Shown: positions 30,928 to 38,872 of the stretch, in pieces | Numbering within the stretch: the first letter of the stretch is position 1 | How the letters are laid out: the number at the start of each line of letters is the position of its first letter | Source of the DNA: an uncultured beta proteobacterium | GTDB taxonomy: Bacteria > Pseudomonadota > Gammaproteobacteria > Burkholderiales > Rhodocyclaceae | NCBI GenBank assembly: GCA_903848955.1 | Contig: CAINHS010000015.1 | Coordinates: 61,526 to 125,525, forward strand | DNA: 64,000 nt | Direction of reading: 5' to 3' | Made by a program: the position numbers and the translations under genes | Notes under the pieces: generated by a model | Databases searched by the model: none | Told to the model about the DNA's origin: nothing | Seen by the model: only the letters and a program-made list of their open reading frames with translations

Positions 30928-32139
30928 ATGAGAAATCCGCTATTCAAGCGCCTCGATACGCGGCTGGTCTTTTCCGTCGGCATCGGCTTGGCCGTGTTCG
31001 CGCTCATATCCGGAGTTTTCACCTACAGCTATTCCTACCGGCACGAGCTCGGCTCGGCGGAATCATTGCAGCAGCAACTGGTCCGCACCGTGCAAGTCCA
31101 GGCCGAAGTCGCGGCTTATGCGGCCAATAATGAAATCGCCAAGGAAGTACTCGCGGGCTTGACGGCCAACCCCATCATCCTGGCGGCGCGCATCGAATCG
31201 ATGGAAGGTTTCAAGAGCGAACAGGGCTTTCGCCAAAAAATCGGCATCGGTACCGAAACAATTTACCCGCTGATCTCCCCTGTGGATCGCATAGAACGCA
31301 TCGGCGCGCTGGTGGTGATTCAAAATGACAACGAAGTCGACAGCAGGGCTACGCGAGCCGCGCTGCTGCAAACCCTGTTGATGCTGGTCCAGGTTGTGAT
31401 GGCCGTGCTCATTCTGGCCGCTGTCTTGCGCGTCATGATCATCAATCCCATTACCGGTCTGGCACAGGGCATGACCTCGATCCAGCCCGGCAGTTCAACT
31501 CGCATCGAGATCGCAGCGAAACACGCGACGGATGAAATCGGGATGTTGTCGAAGAGCGCCAATGCCATGCTTGATGCGGCGGAAACCGCCCTCGACAATG
31601 TAAAGGCGCAACGCAACGAACTGGAAAGACTGGCCACCCACGATCATCTCACCGGCCTGCCGACGCTGCGACTCGCCGACGACCGGCTGCACGTGGCCTG
31701 CAGCAAGGCGCGCCGCTCAAATGAGAAAGTCGCGCTGCTGTTCATTGACCTCGACGGATTCAAGGCGGTAAATGACACCTATGGCCACGATGCAGGAGAC
31801 GAGGTACTGAAGGAAGTGTCCAGGCGGCTGCGCGCCAGCCTTCGCGAGGAAGACACTGCAGCGCGCATAGGCGGCGACGAGTTCCTGGTTATCCTCGGCG
31901 ACATTGGCGATGTGGATGCATCGGCGATGGTGGCTGAAAACATCGTGACTGCCGTTTCCCGTCCGGTCGAGTTCGCCGGGCATCCCTTGCAGTTGGGAGC
32001 GAGCATAGGCATTGCGATCTTCCCCGATCACACCGGCGATGTGCAAACCTTGATCCGCGCTGCCGATCAGGCAATGTACCGGGTGAAGAAGTCGAAGAAA
32101 GGCACGTTTGCCTTCGCCGTCCCGGAGACGGCACCGTAG
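30928..32139 (+). CDS. Membrane diguanylate cyclase with periplasmic sensor domain
   Basis: A 403-residue protein. Membrane segment 1 lies near residues 14-34 (LVFSVGIGLAVFALISGVF); then a periplasmic domain of about 110 residues; segment 2 near 145-170 (LLMLVQVVMAVLILAAVLRVMII); a HAMP-like linker; and a GGDEF domain from about 235 to the end. The signature is intact (ARIGGDEFLVILG near residue 313) with LFIDLDGFKAVNDTYGHDAGD before it, so active c-di-GMP synthesis is expected. No RxxD inhibitory site is obvious. It starts 7 bases after the PstS-like gene. Confidence 0.93.
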   Translation: MRNPLFKRLDTRLVFSVGIGLAVFALISGVFTYSYSYRHELGSAESLQQQLVRTVQVQAEVAAYAANNEIAKEVLAGLTANPIILAARIESMEGFKSEQGFRQKIGIGTETIYPLISPVDRIERIGALVVIQNDNEVDSRATRAALLQTLLMLVQVVMAVLILAAVLRVMIINPITGLAQGMTSIQPGSSTRIEIAAKHATDEIGMLSKSANAMLDAAETALDNVKAQRNELERLATHDHLTGLPTLRLADDRLHVACSKARRSNEKVALLFIDLDGFKAVNDTYGHDAGDEVLKEVSRRLRASLREEDTAARIGGDEFLVILGDIGDVDASAMVAENIVTAVSRPVEFAGHPLQLGASIGIAIFPDHTGDVQTLIRAADQAMYRVKKSKKGTFAFAVPETAP

Positions 32140-32146
32140 ACTTCAG

Positions 32147-32173
32147 GCCGGCGAGCAGCATACGCTTGCCGGC
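32147..32173. terminator. Hairpin between convergent genes
   Basis: GCCGGCGAGC and GCTTGCCGGC form a 10-bp stem with one G-U pair around a 7-base loop, in the 41-base gap between the diguanylate cyclase gene and the leftward hydrolase gene. There is no T-tract on either side, so its role as a bidirectional terminator is uncertain. Confidence 0.4.
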
Positions 32174-32180
32174 GGGGGCG

Positions 32181-33065
32181 TCACACTTGAACAGCGGCGT
32201 CAGCGTCGGCGCCGGACGCTTGCGGGTCAGCGCAGTGTGCCAGCACCCAGTCCAGAAGTTCCGCCGCCACCGCCTCGCGATCAAGATCATTCAGCGTCTC
32301 ATGACGGCTGCCCGGCCACAGGCGCAGTGTGCGGTCCGCTCCGCCCCATAGTTCGTATATCTCCCGGCTGCCGGCCGGATCGGTAAGCCGGTCGGCATCG
32401 CCATGAAACAGGTAGAGGGGCAGGCCAAGCCCCGGCGCCGCGGCACAATTGAGTTCCATGACCCGCAGCAGGCCGGCGCCGGTGCGGGCCGGCGCCGCCA
32501 GTTGGGTCACCAACGGATCGGCGAGATAGGCGGCAACGGCGGCCGGATCGCGACTGATCACTTTGGCTTGCAAGCGCGTGCCGCGCAGGTGCGGCAGCCA
32601 GCGCGACAGGAACGGAGCCAGCCAGACCAGCAGGCGCGGCACGTCGCCGCCGATCCTGAGCGCGGCAGAAGACAGCACCAACCCCGCCAGCGACTGCCCG
32701 CGCTGCGCCACCCAGCGCAAGGCGATGGCGCCGCCCATGCTGTGGCCCATCAGCACCAGCGGACGCCCGGCGGCCAGTTGGCGGGCCTTTGCCAGCAGCG
32801 CATCGACATCGAACAGGTAATCGTCGAAGCGCTCGACATAGGAACGTTCGCCCGGCGAGCGCCCGTGGCCTCGCAAGTCGACCGACACCACGCCCAGGCC
32901 AAGCTGATTGGCCCGTTCGGCGATGAAACCATAACGCCCGGAATGCTCGTTGATGCCATGCACTATGGCAATGATGGCGCGAGGAAGCGGCGGCAGCCAG
33001 GCCTGACCGGCCAGGCCCACGCCGTCCGCCGTGCGCAGTTCGTAGTCAATGTGGCCAATGGTCAT
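32181..33065 (-). CDS. Alpha/beta hydrolase (monoacylglycerol lipase/lysophospholipase-like)
   Basis: A 294-residue serine hydrolase resembling monoacylglycerol lipases. The nucleophile elbow is LMGHSMGGA near residue 104, the oxyanion region is IVHGINEHSGRYGF, VVSVDLRGHGRSPGERSY follows, and the acid and histidine are in LFHGDADRLTDPAGS and GSRHETLND. There is no signal peptide. GGAGGTGA 6 bases before the ATG sets the start at 33065. The upstream GNAT gene ends 5 bases earlier, so the two are co-transcribed. The substrate is unknown. Confidence 0.9.
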   Translation of the reverse strand: MTIGHIDYELRTADGVGLAGQAWLPPLPRAIIAIVHGINEHSGRYGFIAERANQLGLGVVSVDLRGHGRSPGERSYVERFDDYLFDVDALLAKARQLAAGRPLVLMGHSMGGAIALRWVAQRGQSLAGLVLSSAALRIGGDVPRLLVWLAPFLSRWLPHLRGTRLQAKVISRDPAAVAAYLADPLVTQLAAPARTGAGLLRVMELNCAAAPGLGLPLYLFHGDADRLTDPAGSREIYELWGGADRTLRLWPGSRHETLNDLDREAVAAELLDWVLAHCADPQASGADADAAVQV

Positions 33066-33070
33066 TGCTG

Positions 33071-33601
33071 TCACCTCCGTTGCGGATGGCGGTAGATGTG
33101 AAACGGACTTCCGGCGAACTCGATCTCCCTCTCCAGAGTCGCCCCAACCGCCAGGGCCAGCCTGATTGAAGCCGCGTTCCGGCAATCGATCAGGCTGATC
33201 AGCGACTGGTCCGGCAGACATTCCTGCACCATGCTCTGCACGGCCCGCACCGCCTCGCTGGCGTAGCCCTTGCCCTGGTGCCGGCGGGCCAGCGCCCACT
33301 TGATTTCCGGCTCCGGCCATTCCAGCGGATACCAGAGCCCGACGGTGCCCAGCACCGACTGGGTCGACTTTTCCTCGACGGCATAGGGACCGTAACCGCG
33401 CAACAACCACTGCCCTGCCATGCTCGCCATGGCGCGCCAGGTGCCGGCTTCGGTCAAGGCGCGACGAAAGGTGAAGCGCGTGCACTCGGCGTCGGCATAG
33501 TGCTCGTGCAGCGCACGCCAGTCGTCATCGACGAACATCCGCAACACCAGGCGCCTGGTCTCCAGTCGTTGCGGAATCAGGAAATCATCAGGCCGGAACA
33601 T
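33071..33601 (-). CDS. GNAT-family N-acetyltransferase
   Basis: A 176-residue acetyltransferase of the RimJ/RimL-like type. It opens with LETRRLVLRMFVDDDWRALHEHY; the acetyl-CoA-binding segment is RRHQGKGYASEAVRAV near residue 105, followed by CRNAASIRLALAVGATLE. Members modify N-terminal residues, amino acids or antibiotics; the substrate cannot be deduced. The gene is followed closely by the hydrolase gene. Confidence 0.9.
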   Translation of the reverse strand: MFRPDDFLIPQRLETRRLVLRMFVDDDWRALHEHYADAECTRFTFRRALTEAGTWRAMASMAGQWLLRGYGPYAVEEKSTQSVLGTVGLWYPLEWPEPEIKWALARRHQGKGYASEAVRAVQSMVQECLPDQSLISLIDCRNAASIRLALAVGATLEREIEFAGSPFHIYRHPQRR

Positions 33602-33636
33602 GATTGAACAGTCGCTGATAGCTTGCGCAGCAGCGC

Positions 33637-34437
33637 TCAGTGCGGCTTGACGAGGATGTAGCCACGGTTCTCCACGGTATCGAAAGTACGCATTGCGCTG
33701 ACCAGTGCCGGGATCGGCATCCAGACCCAGCCCGCACTGGCGGGATTGACGTCCAGCACCAGGACCGAATCCGACTCGGCATCGTAGGCGCCCAGCGGCG
33801 AGATGTGCGCACCGCCGCGCTGGCCGACCGCATCGCGCCGGTAATTGACCACCACGTAGTCTCCGGCGCGCTTGAGGTTGTCCGCCAGGTCGCTGCGAAT
33901 CTCCGCCTCGGACTTCGCTTCATCCACGACGACCAGCCGCGTGACGAGATCGTGCGCCCTGAGCAGTTCATCGAACTGGCGCAACTGATAGCCGCCATCC
34001 CTGAACTGCCGGCCATCGACCGTGACCGGCTCGCCGAGCACCTGGGCGCGGGTCTTGCGCCCCTTCTTGATGACATTGTCCTGAGTGTAGCGCGGCAGCG
34101 CAAGGTCGAATCCGGCCGGGACATGGCGCAAATCTTCGGCACGCAGGCGGCTGCGGTCGCGGGGCAGATTGCGGTCCCCGGCATGCACCGCATTCAAGAC
34201 CATGGCGGCCGTGGTCGGACCGCAGAAGGCACCGTTCGACTGCGCCTCGAACTGGTTGGCCAGGGCAGCAAAATCCGCCTTCGCCGGGGCGCGGACGAAG
34301 CGTGCCATGCCTTCTTCCGAGCCAAACGCCAGCAGACCCTGCGCACGCCCCGGTGCCGCCTCGTCGCCGGCCGCTACCGGGCAGACAAGCGTGACAACCA
34401 GCAAGACAGCGAAGCCGACGCGAGCCAGCAGTGGCAT
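33637..34437 (-). CDS. Exported phytochelatin synthase-like cysteine peptidase
   Basis: A 266-residue protein with a signal peptide (LARVGFAVLLVVTLVCPVAAG) and a papain-like domain of the phytochelatin synthase family: the nucleophile cysteine in SNGAFCGPTTAAMVLNAV, histidine in GGAHISPLGAYD and aspartate in VLVLDVNPASAGW. Bacterial members usually hydrolyse glutathione to gamma-Glu-Cys rather than polymerise it, and lack the plant C-terminal domain, as here. AGGTGA 6 bases before the ATG at 34437 supports the start. Export suggests a role in periplasmic thiol or metal handling, or turnover of glutathione-bound sulfur. Confidence 0.87.
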   Translation of the reverse strand: MPLLARVGFAVLLVVTLVCPVAAGDEAAPGRAQGLLAFGSEEGMARFVRAPAKADFAALANQFEAQSNGAFCGPTTAAMVLNAVHAGDRNLPRDRSRLRAEDLRHVPAGFDLALPRYTQDNVIKKGRKTRAQVLGEPVTVDGRQFRDGGYQLRQFDELLRAHDLVTRLVVVDEAKSEAEIRSDLADNLKRAGDYVVVNYRRDAVGQRGGAHISPLGAYDAESDSVLVLDVNPASAGWVWMPIPALVSAMRTFDTVENRGYILVKPH

Positions 34438-34560
34438 ATTTTTCACCTGATGTTTGCCGAGATATTCGAGTCCGGAGTGTATCAGCAGCCTCGCCGCCGC
34501 TCTGCTTGAACCGGACGGGCTGATAGACTTGCGCATGATTTTCTGATGGAGCCCTGAACC

Positions 34561-35547
34561 ATGAAATACATCGACCACAGCGCCGGCGGCGATGCCGGCT
34601 GCATGACGCTGGCCGAAGGCCCGGCGCCGCAGCCCGGCCCCGGTCAGATCCTGATCGACGTGGTCTGCGCCGGCGTGAACCGGCCCGACGTGCTGCAACG
34701 CGCGGGACGCTACCCGCCGCCGCCGGATGCCTCGCCGCTGCTGGGACTGGAAGTCGCCGGGCGCGTAGCCGCGCTGGGTGACGGCGTCACCGGCTGGAAA
34801 GTCGGCGACAACGTCACGGCGCTGACGCCGGGCGGGGGTTATGCCGAATGCTGCGTGGCGGCGGCCAGCCACGCCTTGCCGATCCCGGCCGGAATGGACT
34901 TCGCCAGCGCCGCGGCGCTGCCCGAGACGTGGTTCACGGTGTGGGCCAACCTGGTCGACCTGGGACGTCTCAAGCGCGGCGAGCGGCTGTTGGTGCATGG
35001 CGGCTCCAGCGGCATCGGGCTGGTAGCCATCCAGTTGGCGAAGCATCTCGGCGTCGAGTGCATCGTCACCGTCGGCAACGAGGAGAAGGCGGCCTTCTGC
35101 CTCAACTCGGGCGCGGCGCATGCGATCAACTACCGCACGGCCGACTTTGCCGCGGAGGTGAAACGGATCACCGCAGGTGGCGGCGTAGATGTGATTCTCG
35201 ACATGGTCGGTGCGCCCTACCTGCAGCGCAACCTCGCCGCGCTGCGCCGCGACGGACGGCTGGTGTATGTCGCCTTCCTCGAAGGCAGCAAGGGCGAGGC
35301 CGACCTGATGCCGGTCATGATCAAGCGCCTGACCGTCACCGGCTCGACCATGCGGCCACGCACACCGGTCGAAAAGACCGCGATCCGCGATGCGCTGGCC
35401 GCCAACATCTGGCCGGAACTGGCGGCAGGCCGCCTGCTGCCGCACCTGTTCGCCCGCTTTCCGCTGGCGCAGGCGGCCGAGGCGCACCGGCTGATGGAAT
35501 CCAGCCGCCATATCGGCAAGATCGTGCTCGAGGTCGGCGCGCCATGA
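34561..35547 (+). CDS. NAD(P)H:quinone oxidoreductase, zeta-crystallin/PIG3 type
   Basis: A 328-residue zinc-free medium-chain reductase. Visible features are CAGVNRPDVLQRAGRYPPPP, LGLEVAGRVAALGDGV, AALPETWFTVWANLVDLG and the NADPH-binding LLVHGGSSGIGLVAIQLAK near residue 142. The SGIG and PIG3-like N-terminus place it in the quinone oxidoreductase group. It overlaps the following DsbA-family gene by 4 bases, so the two are coupled; both act on redox stress substrates. Confidence 0.92.
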   Translation: MKYIDHSAGGDAGCMTLAEGPAPQPGPGQILIDVVCAGVNRPDVLQRAGRYPPPPDASPLLGLEVAGRVAALGDGVTGWKVGDNVTALTPGGGYAECCVAAASHALPIPAGMDFASAAALPETWFTVWANLVDLGRLKRGERLLVHGGSSGIGLVAIQLAKHLGVECIVTVGNEEKAAFCLNSGAAHAINYRTADFAAEVKRITAGGGVDVILDMVGAPYLQRNLAALRRDGRLVYVAFLEGSKGEADLMPVMIKRLTVTGSTMRPRTPVEKTAIRDALAANIWPELAAGRLLPHLFARFPLAQAAEAHRLMESSRHIGKIVLEVGAP

Positions 35548-36236
35548 CCGCATTGAGCATCGATGTCGTCTCCGACCTGGTGTGCCCGTGGTGCTTCATC
35601 GGCAAGCGCCATCTTGATCGCGCGCTTGAACTCTGGCGCGAGGAACAGCCGGACTGCGCGGTGACCCTGCGCTGGCATCCGTTCTTTCTCAACCCGGATA
35701 CGCCGGAGTGCGGCGAAGCTTACCGGCCGTTTCTGGAAAAGAAATTCGGCGGCCCGGAGAAACTGGCGGAGATCTGGCAGCGGGTGAGTGCGGCAGGACG
35801 CACTGCCGGCATCGGGTTCGCCTTCGACAAGATAGAACTGCGCGCCAACACCCTGAACGCACACCGCCTGATCCATTACGCCCAGAAAGGCGCGCCGGAG
35901 GCGACAGCAGTCAACACGCTGATCGAAGGCCTGTTCGCCGCGCAGTTCCTCGAAGGCCGCCATCTCGGCGACCGCACCGTCCTGGCGGCCGTGGCGGGTG
36001 ACTGCGGCATGGAGCGCAAGGACGTGCAGCGCTATCTGGACTCGACGGAAGACGCTGATCAGGTTGCCGCCGCTGCGGCAGAGATGTCGCGCCAGGGTAT
36101 CAGCGGCGTGCCCTTCTTCATCTTCGGCAAACGACTGGCCGCTTCCGGGGCGCAACCGCCCGAGGCCTTGCTGCAGGCCATGCGCGATGCGGCGGGCGCC
36201 TCCACCGCCGCCGGCTACGAGGTGCGCCGGCCCTGA
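35544..36236 (+). CDS. DsbA-family (FrnE-like) cytoplasmic oxidoreductase
   Basis: A 230-residue thioredoxin-fold protein without a signal peptide. The active site is VCPWCFIGKRHLDRAL near residue 14, followed by the helical insertion and the cis-proline loop GISGVPFFIFGKR near residue 192. FrnE-like proteins are cytoplasmic thiol isomerases linked to oxidative stress or polyketide biosynthesis. The start codon overlaps the quinone oxidoreductase stop. Its 3' end overlaps the leftward response-regulator gene by 22 bases. Confidence 0.92.
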   Translation: MTALSIDVVSDLVCPWCFIGKRHLDRALELWREEQPDCAVTLRWHPFFLNPDTPECGEAYRPFLEKKFGGPEKLAEIWQRVSAAGRTAGIGFAFDKIELRANTLNAHRLIHYAQKGAPEATAVNTLIEGLFAAQFLEGRHLGDRTVLAAVAGDCGMERKDVQRYLDSTEDADQVAAAAAEMSRQGISGVPFFIFGKRLAASGAQPPEALLQAMRDAAGASTAAGYEVRRP

Positions 36237-36901
36237 TCGGCGGCCTTCTGCTCGACGGCAAAAACCGCGGCCTCGACACGCGAACTCAGGTTGAGCTTGG
36301 CCAGGATGTGCTTGACGTGGAGCTTGACGGTGTCATGACTGATGTCGAGCACGCGGGCGATGGCCTTGTTCGACAGGCCCTTCGACAGATGCTGCAGGAT
36401 CTCGCGCTCGCGGGCCGTCAACAGCTTCATGGTGTCGGCCTTGGTCGCGGCGGCATTGCCGCCTTGCAGCAGGTTGACCAGTTTCAGCGTCATCGCCGGC
36501 GCTATCACGGTTTCGCCGCGCACCGCGCGCTGCACCGCATCGACCACGTCTTCCGGCTCCATGTCCTTCAGCAGATAGCCCTTGGCGCCGGCCTGCAGGG
36601 CAGCCGCGAGGTCTTCCTCGGCATCGCTGACGGTGAGAATCAGCACCGGGCCGCTCCAGCCATCGGCCCGCAACTGGCGCAGCAGGCTCAGGCCGCCGTT
36701 GGGCGGCATGTTGAGGTCGGTAATGATGACGTCCGGCTTCGATTCGGCGAGGATGCGGCAGGCATCGTCGGCGTTGCCGGCGATGCCTGCCACGGCAATG
36801 GTGCCGCGCTGCTCCAGCAGTTCGGCCAGGCCCCGGCGAAACAGGGTGTGATCGTCGACCAGCAGAACGCGGATCGGGCCGGCATCGGACGGTGTGCTCA
36901 T
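36215..36901 (-). CDS. NarL/FixJ-family response regulator
   Basis: A 228-residue regulator with a receiver domain (phospho-acceptor aspartate in DVIITDLNMPPNG near residue 57, conserved lysine in GAKGYLLKDMEPED) and a C-terminal LuxR-type helix-turn-helix (LTAREREILQHLSKGLSNK). The ATG overlaps the sensor kinase stop. The pair resembles NarX/NarL, which controls nitrate-dependent gene expression, but nothing in the window fixes the signal or targets. Confidence 0.93.
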   Translation of the reverse strand: MSTPSDAGPIRVLLVDDHTLFRRGLAELLEQRGTIAVAGIAGNADDACRILAESKPDVIITDLNMPPNGGLSLLRQLRADGWSGPVLILTVSDAEEDLAAALQAGAKGYLLKDMEPEDVVDAVQRAVRGETVIAPAMTLKLVNLLQGGNAAATKADTMKLLTAREREILQHLSKGLSNKAIARVLDISHDTVKLHVKHILAKLNLSSRVEAAVFAVEQKAADQGRRTS

Positions 36902-38130
36902 GCCGAGACGCCCCCCCCGGGCGGAAAGCTGAGCCGGGCGCGGAAACCGCCCTGCGGCAGGTTGACCACTTCCAGTCGCCCGCCGATCTTCCGCGCCCGT
37001 TCGCGCATGATGGTCAGGCCGAAGTGATCGCGCAGCCCGGGATGCTCGTCGAAACCGCCAACGCGATTGGCAATGGCGAAAAACCCCTGACCGCCCCGGC
37101 CGTTGTCCTCGACCGTCGCGGTGTAATAGTCGCCGGCCGCTTCCAGCGTCAGGCTCGCCTCGGTGGCGCCGGAATGGCGGGCAACATTGGCCAGCGCTTC
37201 CTGCACGATGTGAAACACCTGGCTCTCCTGCTCCGGTGCCAGGCGCAAATCGGTGAGCTGGTTGTCGTAGCGCAGCGGAATGCCGGTACGCTCCTGAAAG
37301 CCGCAGGCCAGCCCGTGCAAGGCATGTTCCAGGCCCATCGGGTCCATGCGGCTGCGAAACTGCACCAGCAACTCGCGCAAGTGGCCATAGGCGTCGTCCA
37401 GCGCCTGGCCGACATCGCCGGCATACTTTGCGGTGCGCTCCAGCGACTGCTCGGCAATGGCATCGTTGAGCATCGCCATGCGCATTTTCATGTAGGCCAG
37501 TGTCTGCGCCAGTGAATCATGAATTTCGGCCGCCATCATCTGCCGTTCGCTGGTCAGTACAACGCGCAAATTCTCGCGCTTGAGGCGTGCGTTCTCCAGC
37601 GCCATGCCGAGATGCTCGCCTATCGCGCGGAACAGCAGCGCGACTTCTTCGGGCAACTCGAAGGCTTCGGGCAGGAACAAATTGTAGGTGCCGAGCAGTC
37701 GCCCGGCGTTTTGCAGCGGCACCACCACCATGGCCTGGCAGCCGACGCTGAAATAATCGCTGCCGGTGCGCTCGGCACAAGCCGTCAGGTCGATCTCGAA
37801 ACAGGGCCGGTTCTGTCCGATGGCAATGCCGCACTGGCCGCAATCGCGCGAGACCAGGCGTTCCTTTTCGACCACCTCGGGCGGCAACCCGCGCGAGGCG
37901 ACCATGCGCAAGTGCTGGCCGTCGCTGGTCAGCACCCGCACCACTCCGGCGTCAGCCTTGGCCAGGCGGATCATGGTACCGAGAAAGCGCCCCAGCAGCT
38001 CGTCGAGGTCATCCTCGTCGGCAAGATTGCTTGAAATCTCGGCCAGGACATGGAGCGCTTCCAGCGTATGACCACCGGATGGATCCAGGTCCAGTTCCTG
38101 GTGAGCTTGGGCGCTGCCGGGCTTTTTCAT
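36898..38130 (-). CDS. Soluble NarX-like sensor histidine kinase with GAF domain
   Basis: A 410-residue cytoplasmic kinase with no membrane segment. A GAF domain spans about residues 35-185; the HisKA_3 phosphoacceptor is in MAAEIHDSLAQTLAYMK near residue 202, and the ATPase region has EALANVARHSGA and VEDNGRGG. The GAF region carries a cysteine set (DCGQCGIAIGQNRPC, CAERTG, VGCQ) that could hold an Fe-S cluster or act as a thiol switch. It overlaps the response regulator by 4 bases and lies 3 bases after the Nudix gene stop, so all three are likely one operon. Confidence 0.9.
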   Translation of the reverse strand: MKKPGSAQAHQELDLDPSGGHTLEALHVLAEISSNLADEDDLDELLGRFLGTMIRLAKADAGVVRVLTSDGQHLRMVASRGLPPEVVEKERLVSRDCGQCGIAIGQNRPCFEIDLTACAERTGSDYFSVGCQAMVVVPLQNAGRLLGTYNLFLPEAFELPEEVALLFRAIGEHLGMALENARLKRENLRVVLTSERQMMAAEIHDSLAQTLAYMKMRMAMLNDAIAEQSLERTAKYAGDVGQALDDAYGHLRELLVQFRSRMDPMGLEHALHGLACGFQERTGIPLRYDNQLTDLRLAPEQESQVFHIVQEALANVARHSGATEASLTLEAAGDYYTATVEDNGRGGQGFFAIANRVGGFDEHPGLRDHFGLTIMRERARKIGGRLEVVNLPQGGFRARLSFPPGGGVSA

Positions 38131-38133
38131 CGC

Positions 38134-38697
38134 TCAGTCGGGAAGCGGCCAAGCACCGGAATCGATCTTGTCCGCCCACATCAGAGCGGAGATGCTCTTG
38201 CCGTCGGTAATCTCGCCGTCGCGCACAGCCAGTACAGCCTCGGCCACGCTCATTTCGATGACTTCGAGAAACTCGCCCTGATCGCGCTGATGGCCGACGT
38301 AGATCAGACCGCGCGCCCAGAAGATTTCAATCCGCTCGTCGGAATAGCCGATGCAGGGATGCATCGTCGCCAGATGCCGCCAGGTCTTCGCCTGGTGGCC
38401 GGTCTCCTCGCGCAGTTCGCGCTTTGCCGTATCCAGCGGATGTTCGCCGGGATCGATCTTGCCGGCGGGAAGTTCGAGAAATATGCGCTGCAGCGGATAG
38501 CGGAACTGGCGTTCGAAAAGCAGCTTGCCATTGTCCAGCGCCGCCAGCACCACGACCGCGCCGGGATGGCTGATCCACTCGCGGATGGTTTCGTCACCGT
38601 TGGGCAGGCGCACGGTGTCGCGCCGCACACGCAGCAACTTGCCATCGAAAACCGCTTCGCTGGCTACGGCGTGTTCAATCAGATCGGCATCGTCCAT
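38134..38697 (-). CDS. Nudix hydrolase (ADP-ribose pyrophosphatase-like)
   Basis: A 187-residue protein with a complete Nudix box, GKIDPGEHPLDTAKRELREE followed by TGH, near residue 78. The surrounding PGAVVVLAALDNGKLLFERQFRYPLQRIFLELPAG matches ADP-ribose pyrophosphatases of the NudF type. It heads the leftward operon with the NarX/NarL-like pair. The 115-base gap 38698-38812 to the complex I terminator must contain its promoter, but no clear hexamers are seen. Confidence 0.9.
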   Translation of the reverse strand: MDDADLIEHAVASEAVFDGKLLRVRRDTVRLPNGDETIREWISHPGAVVVLAALDNGKLLFERQFRYPLQRIFLELPAGKIDPGEHPLDTAKRELREETGHQAKTWRHLATMHPCIGYSDERIEIFWARGLIYVGHQRDQGEFLEVIEMSVAEAVLAVRDGEITDGKSISALMWADKIDSGAWPLPD

Positions 38698-38812
38698 GTT
38701 CGCATCAGAGTATTGATCGGCATCACAGCGCGCTATCTTATCTCAGCCACGTGCCGGAACCATGCCGAGGCGGATCCTGCCAGGGGATGCCGTCCGCCCG
38801 GGAAACGCATAC

Positions 38813-38846
38813 AAAAAAGCCGTCATGCGCTTCCCGCATGACGGCT
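38813..38846 (-). terminator. Rho-independent terminator of the nuo operon
   Basis: On the minus strand, a perfect 12-bp stem (AGCCGTCATGCG/CGCATGACGGCT) with a 5-base loop is followed by a run of six T, 26 bases after the nuoN stop. It ends the long leftward nuo transcript. Confidence 0.93.
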
Positions 38847-38872
38847 GTTCGGTTCCGGCTTGGCTGCGCAGG

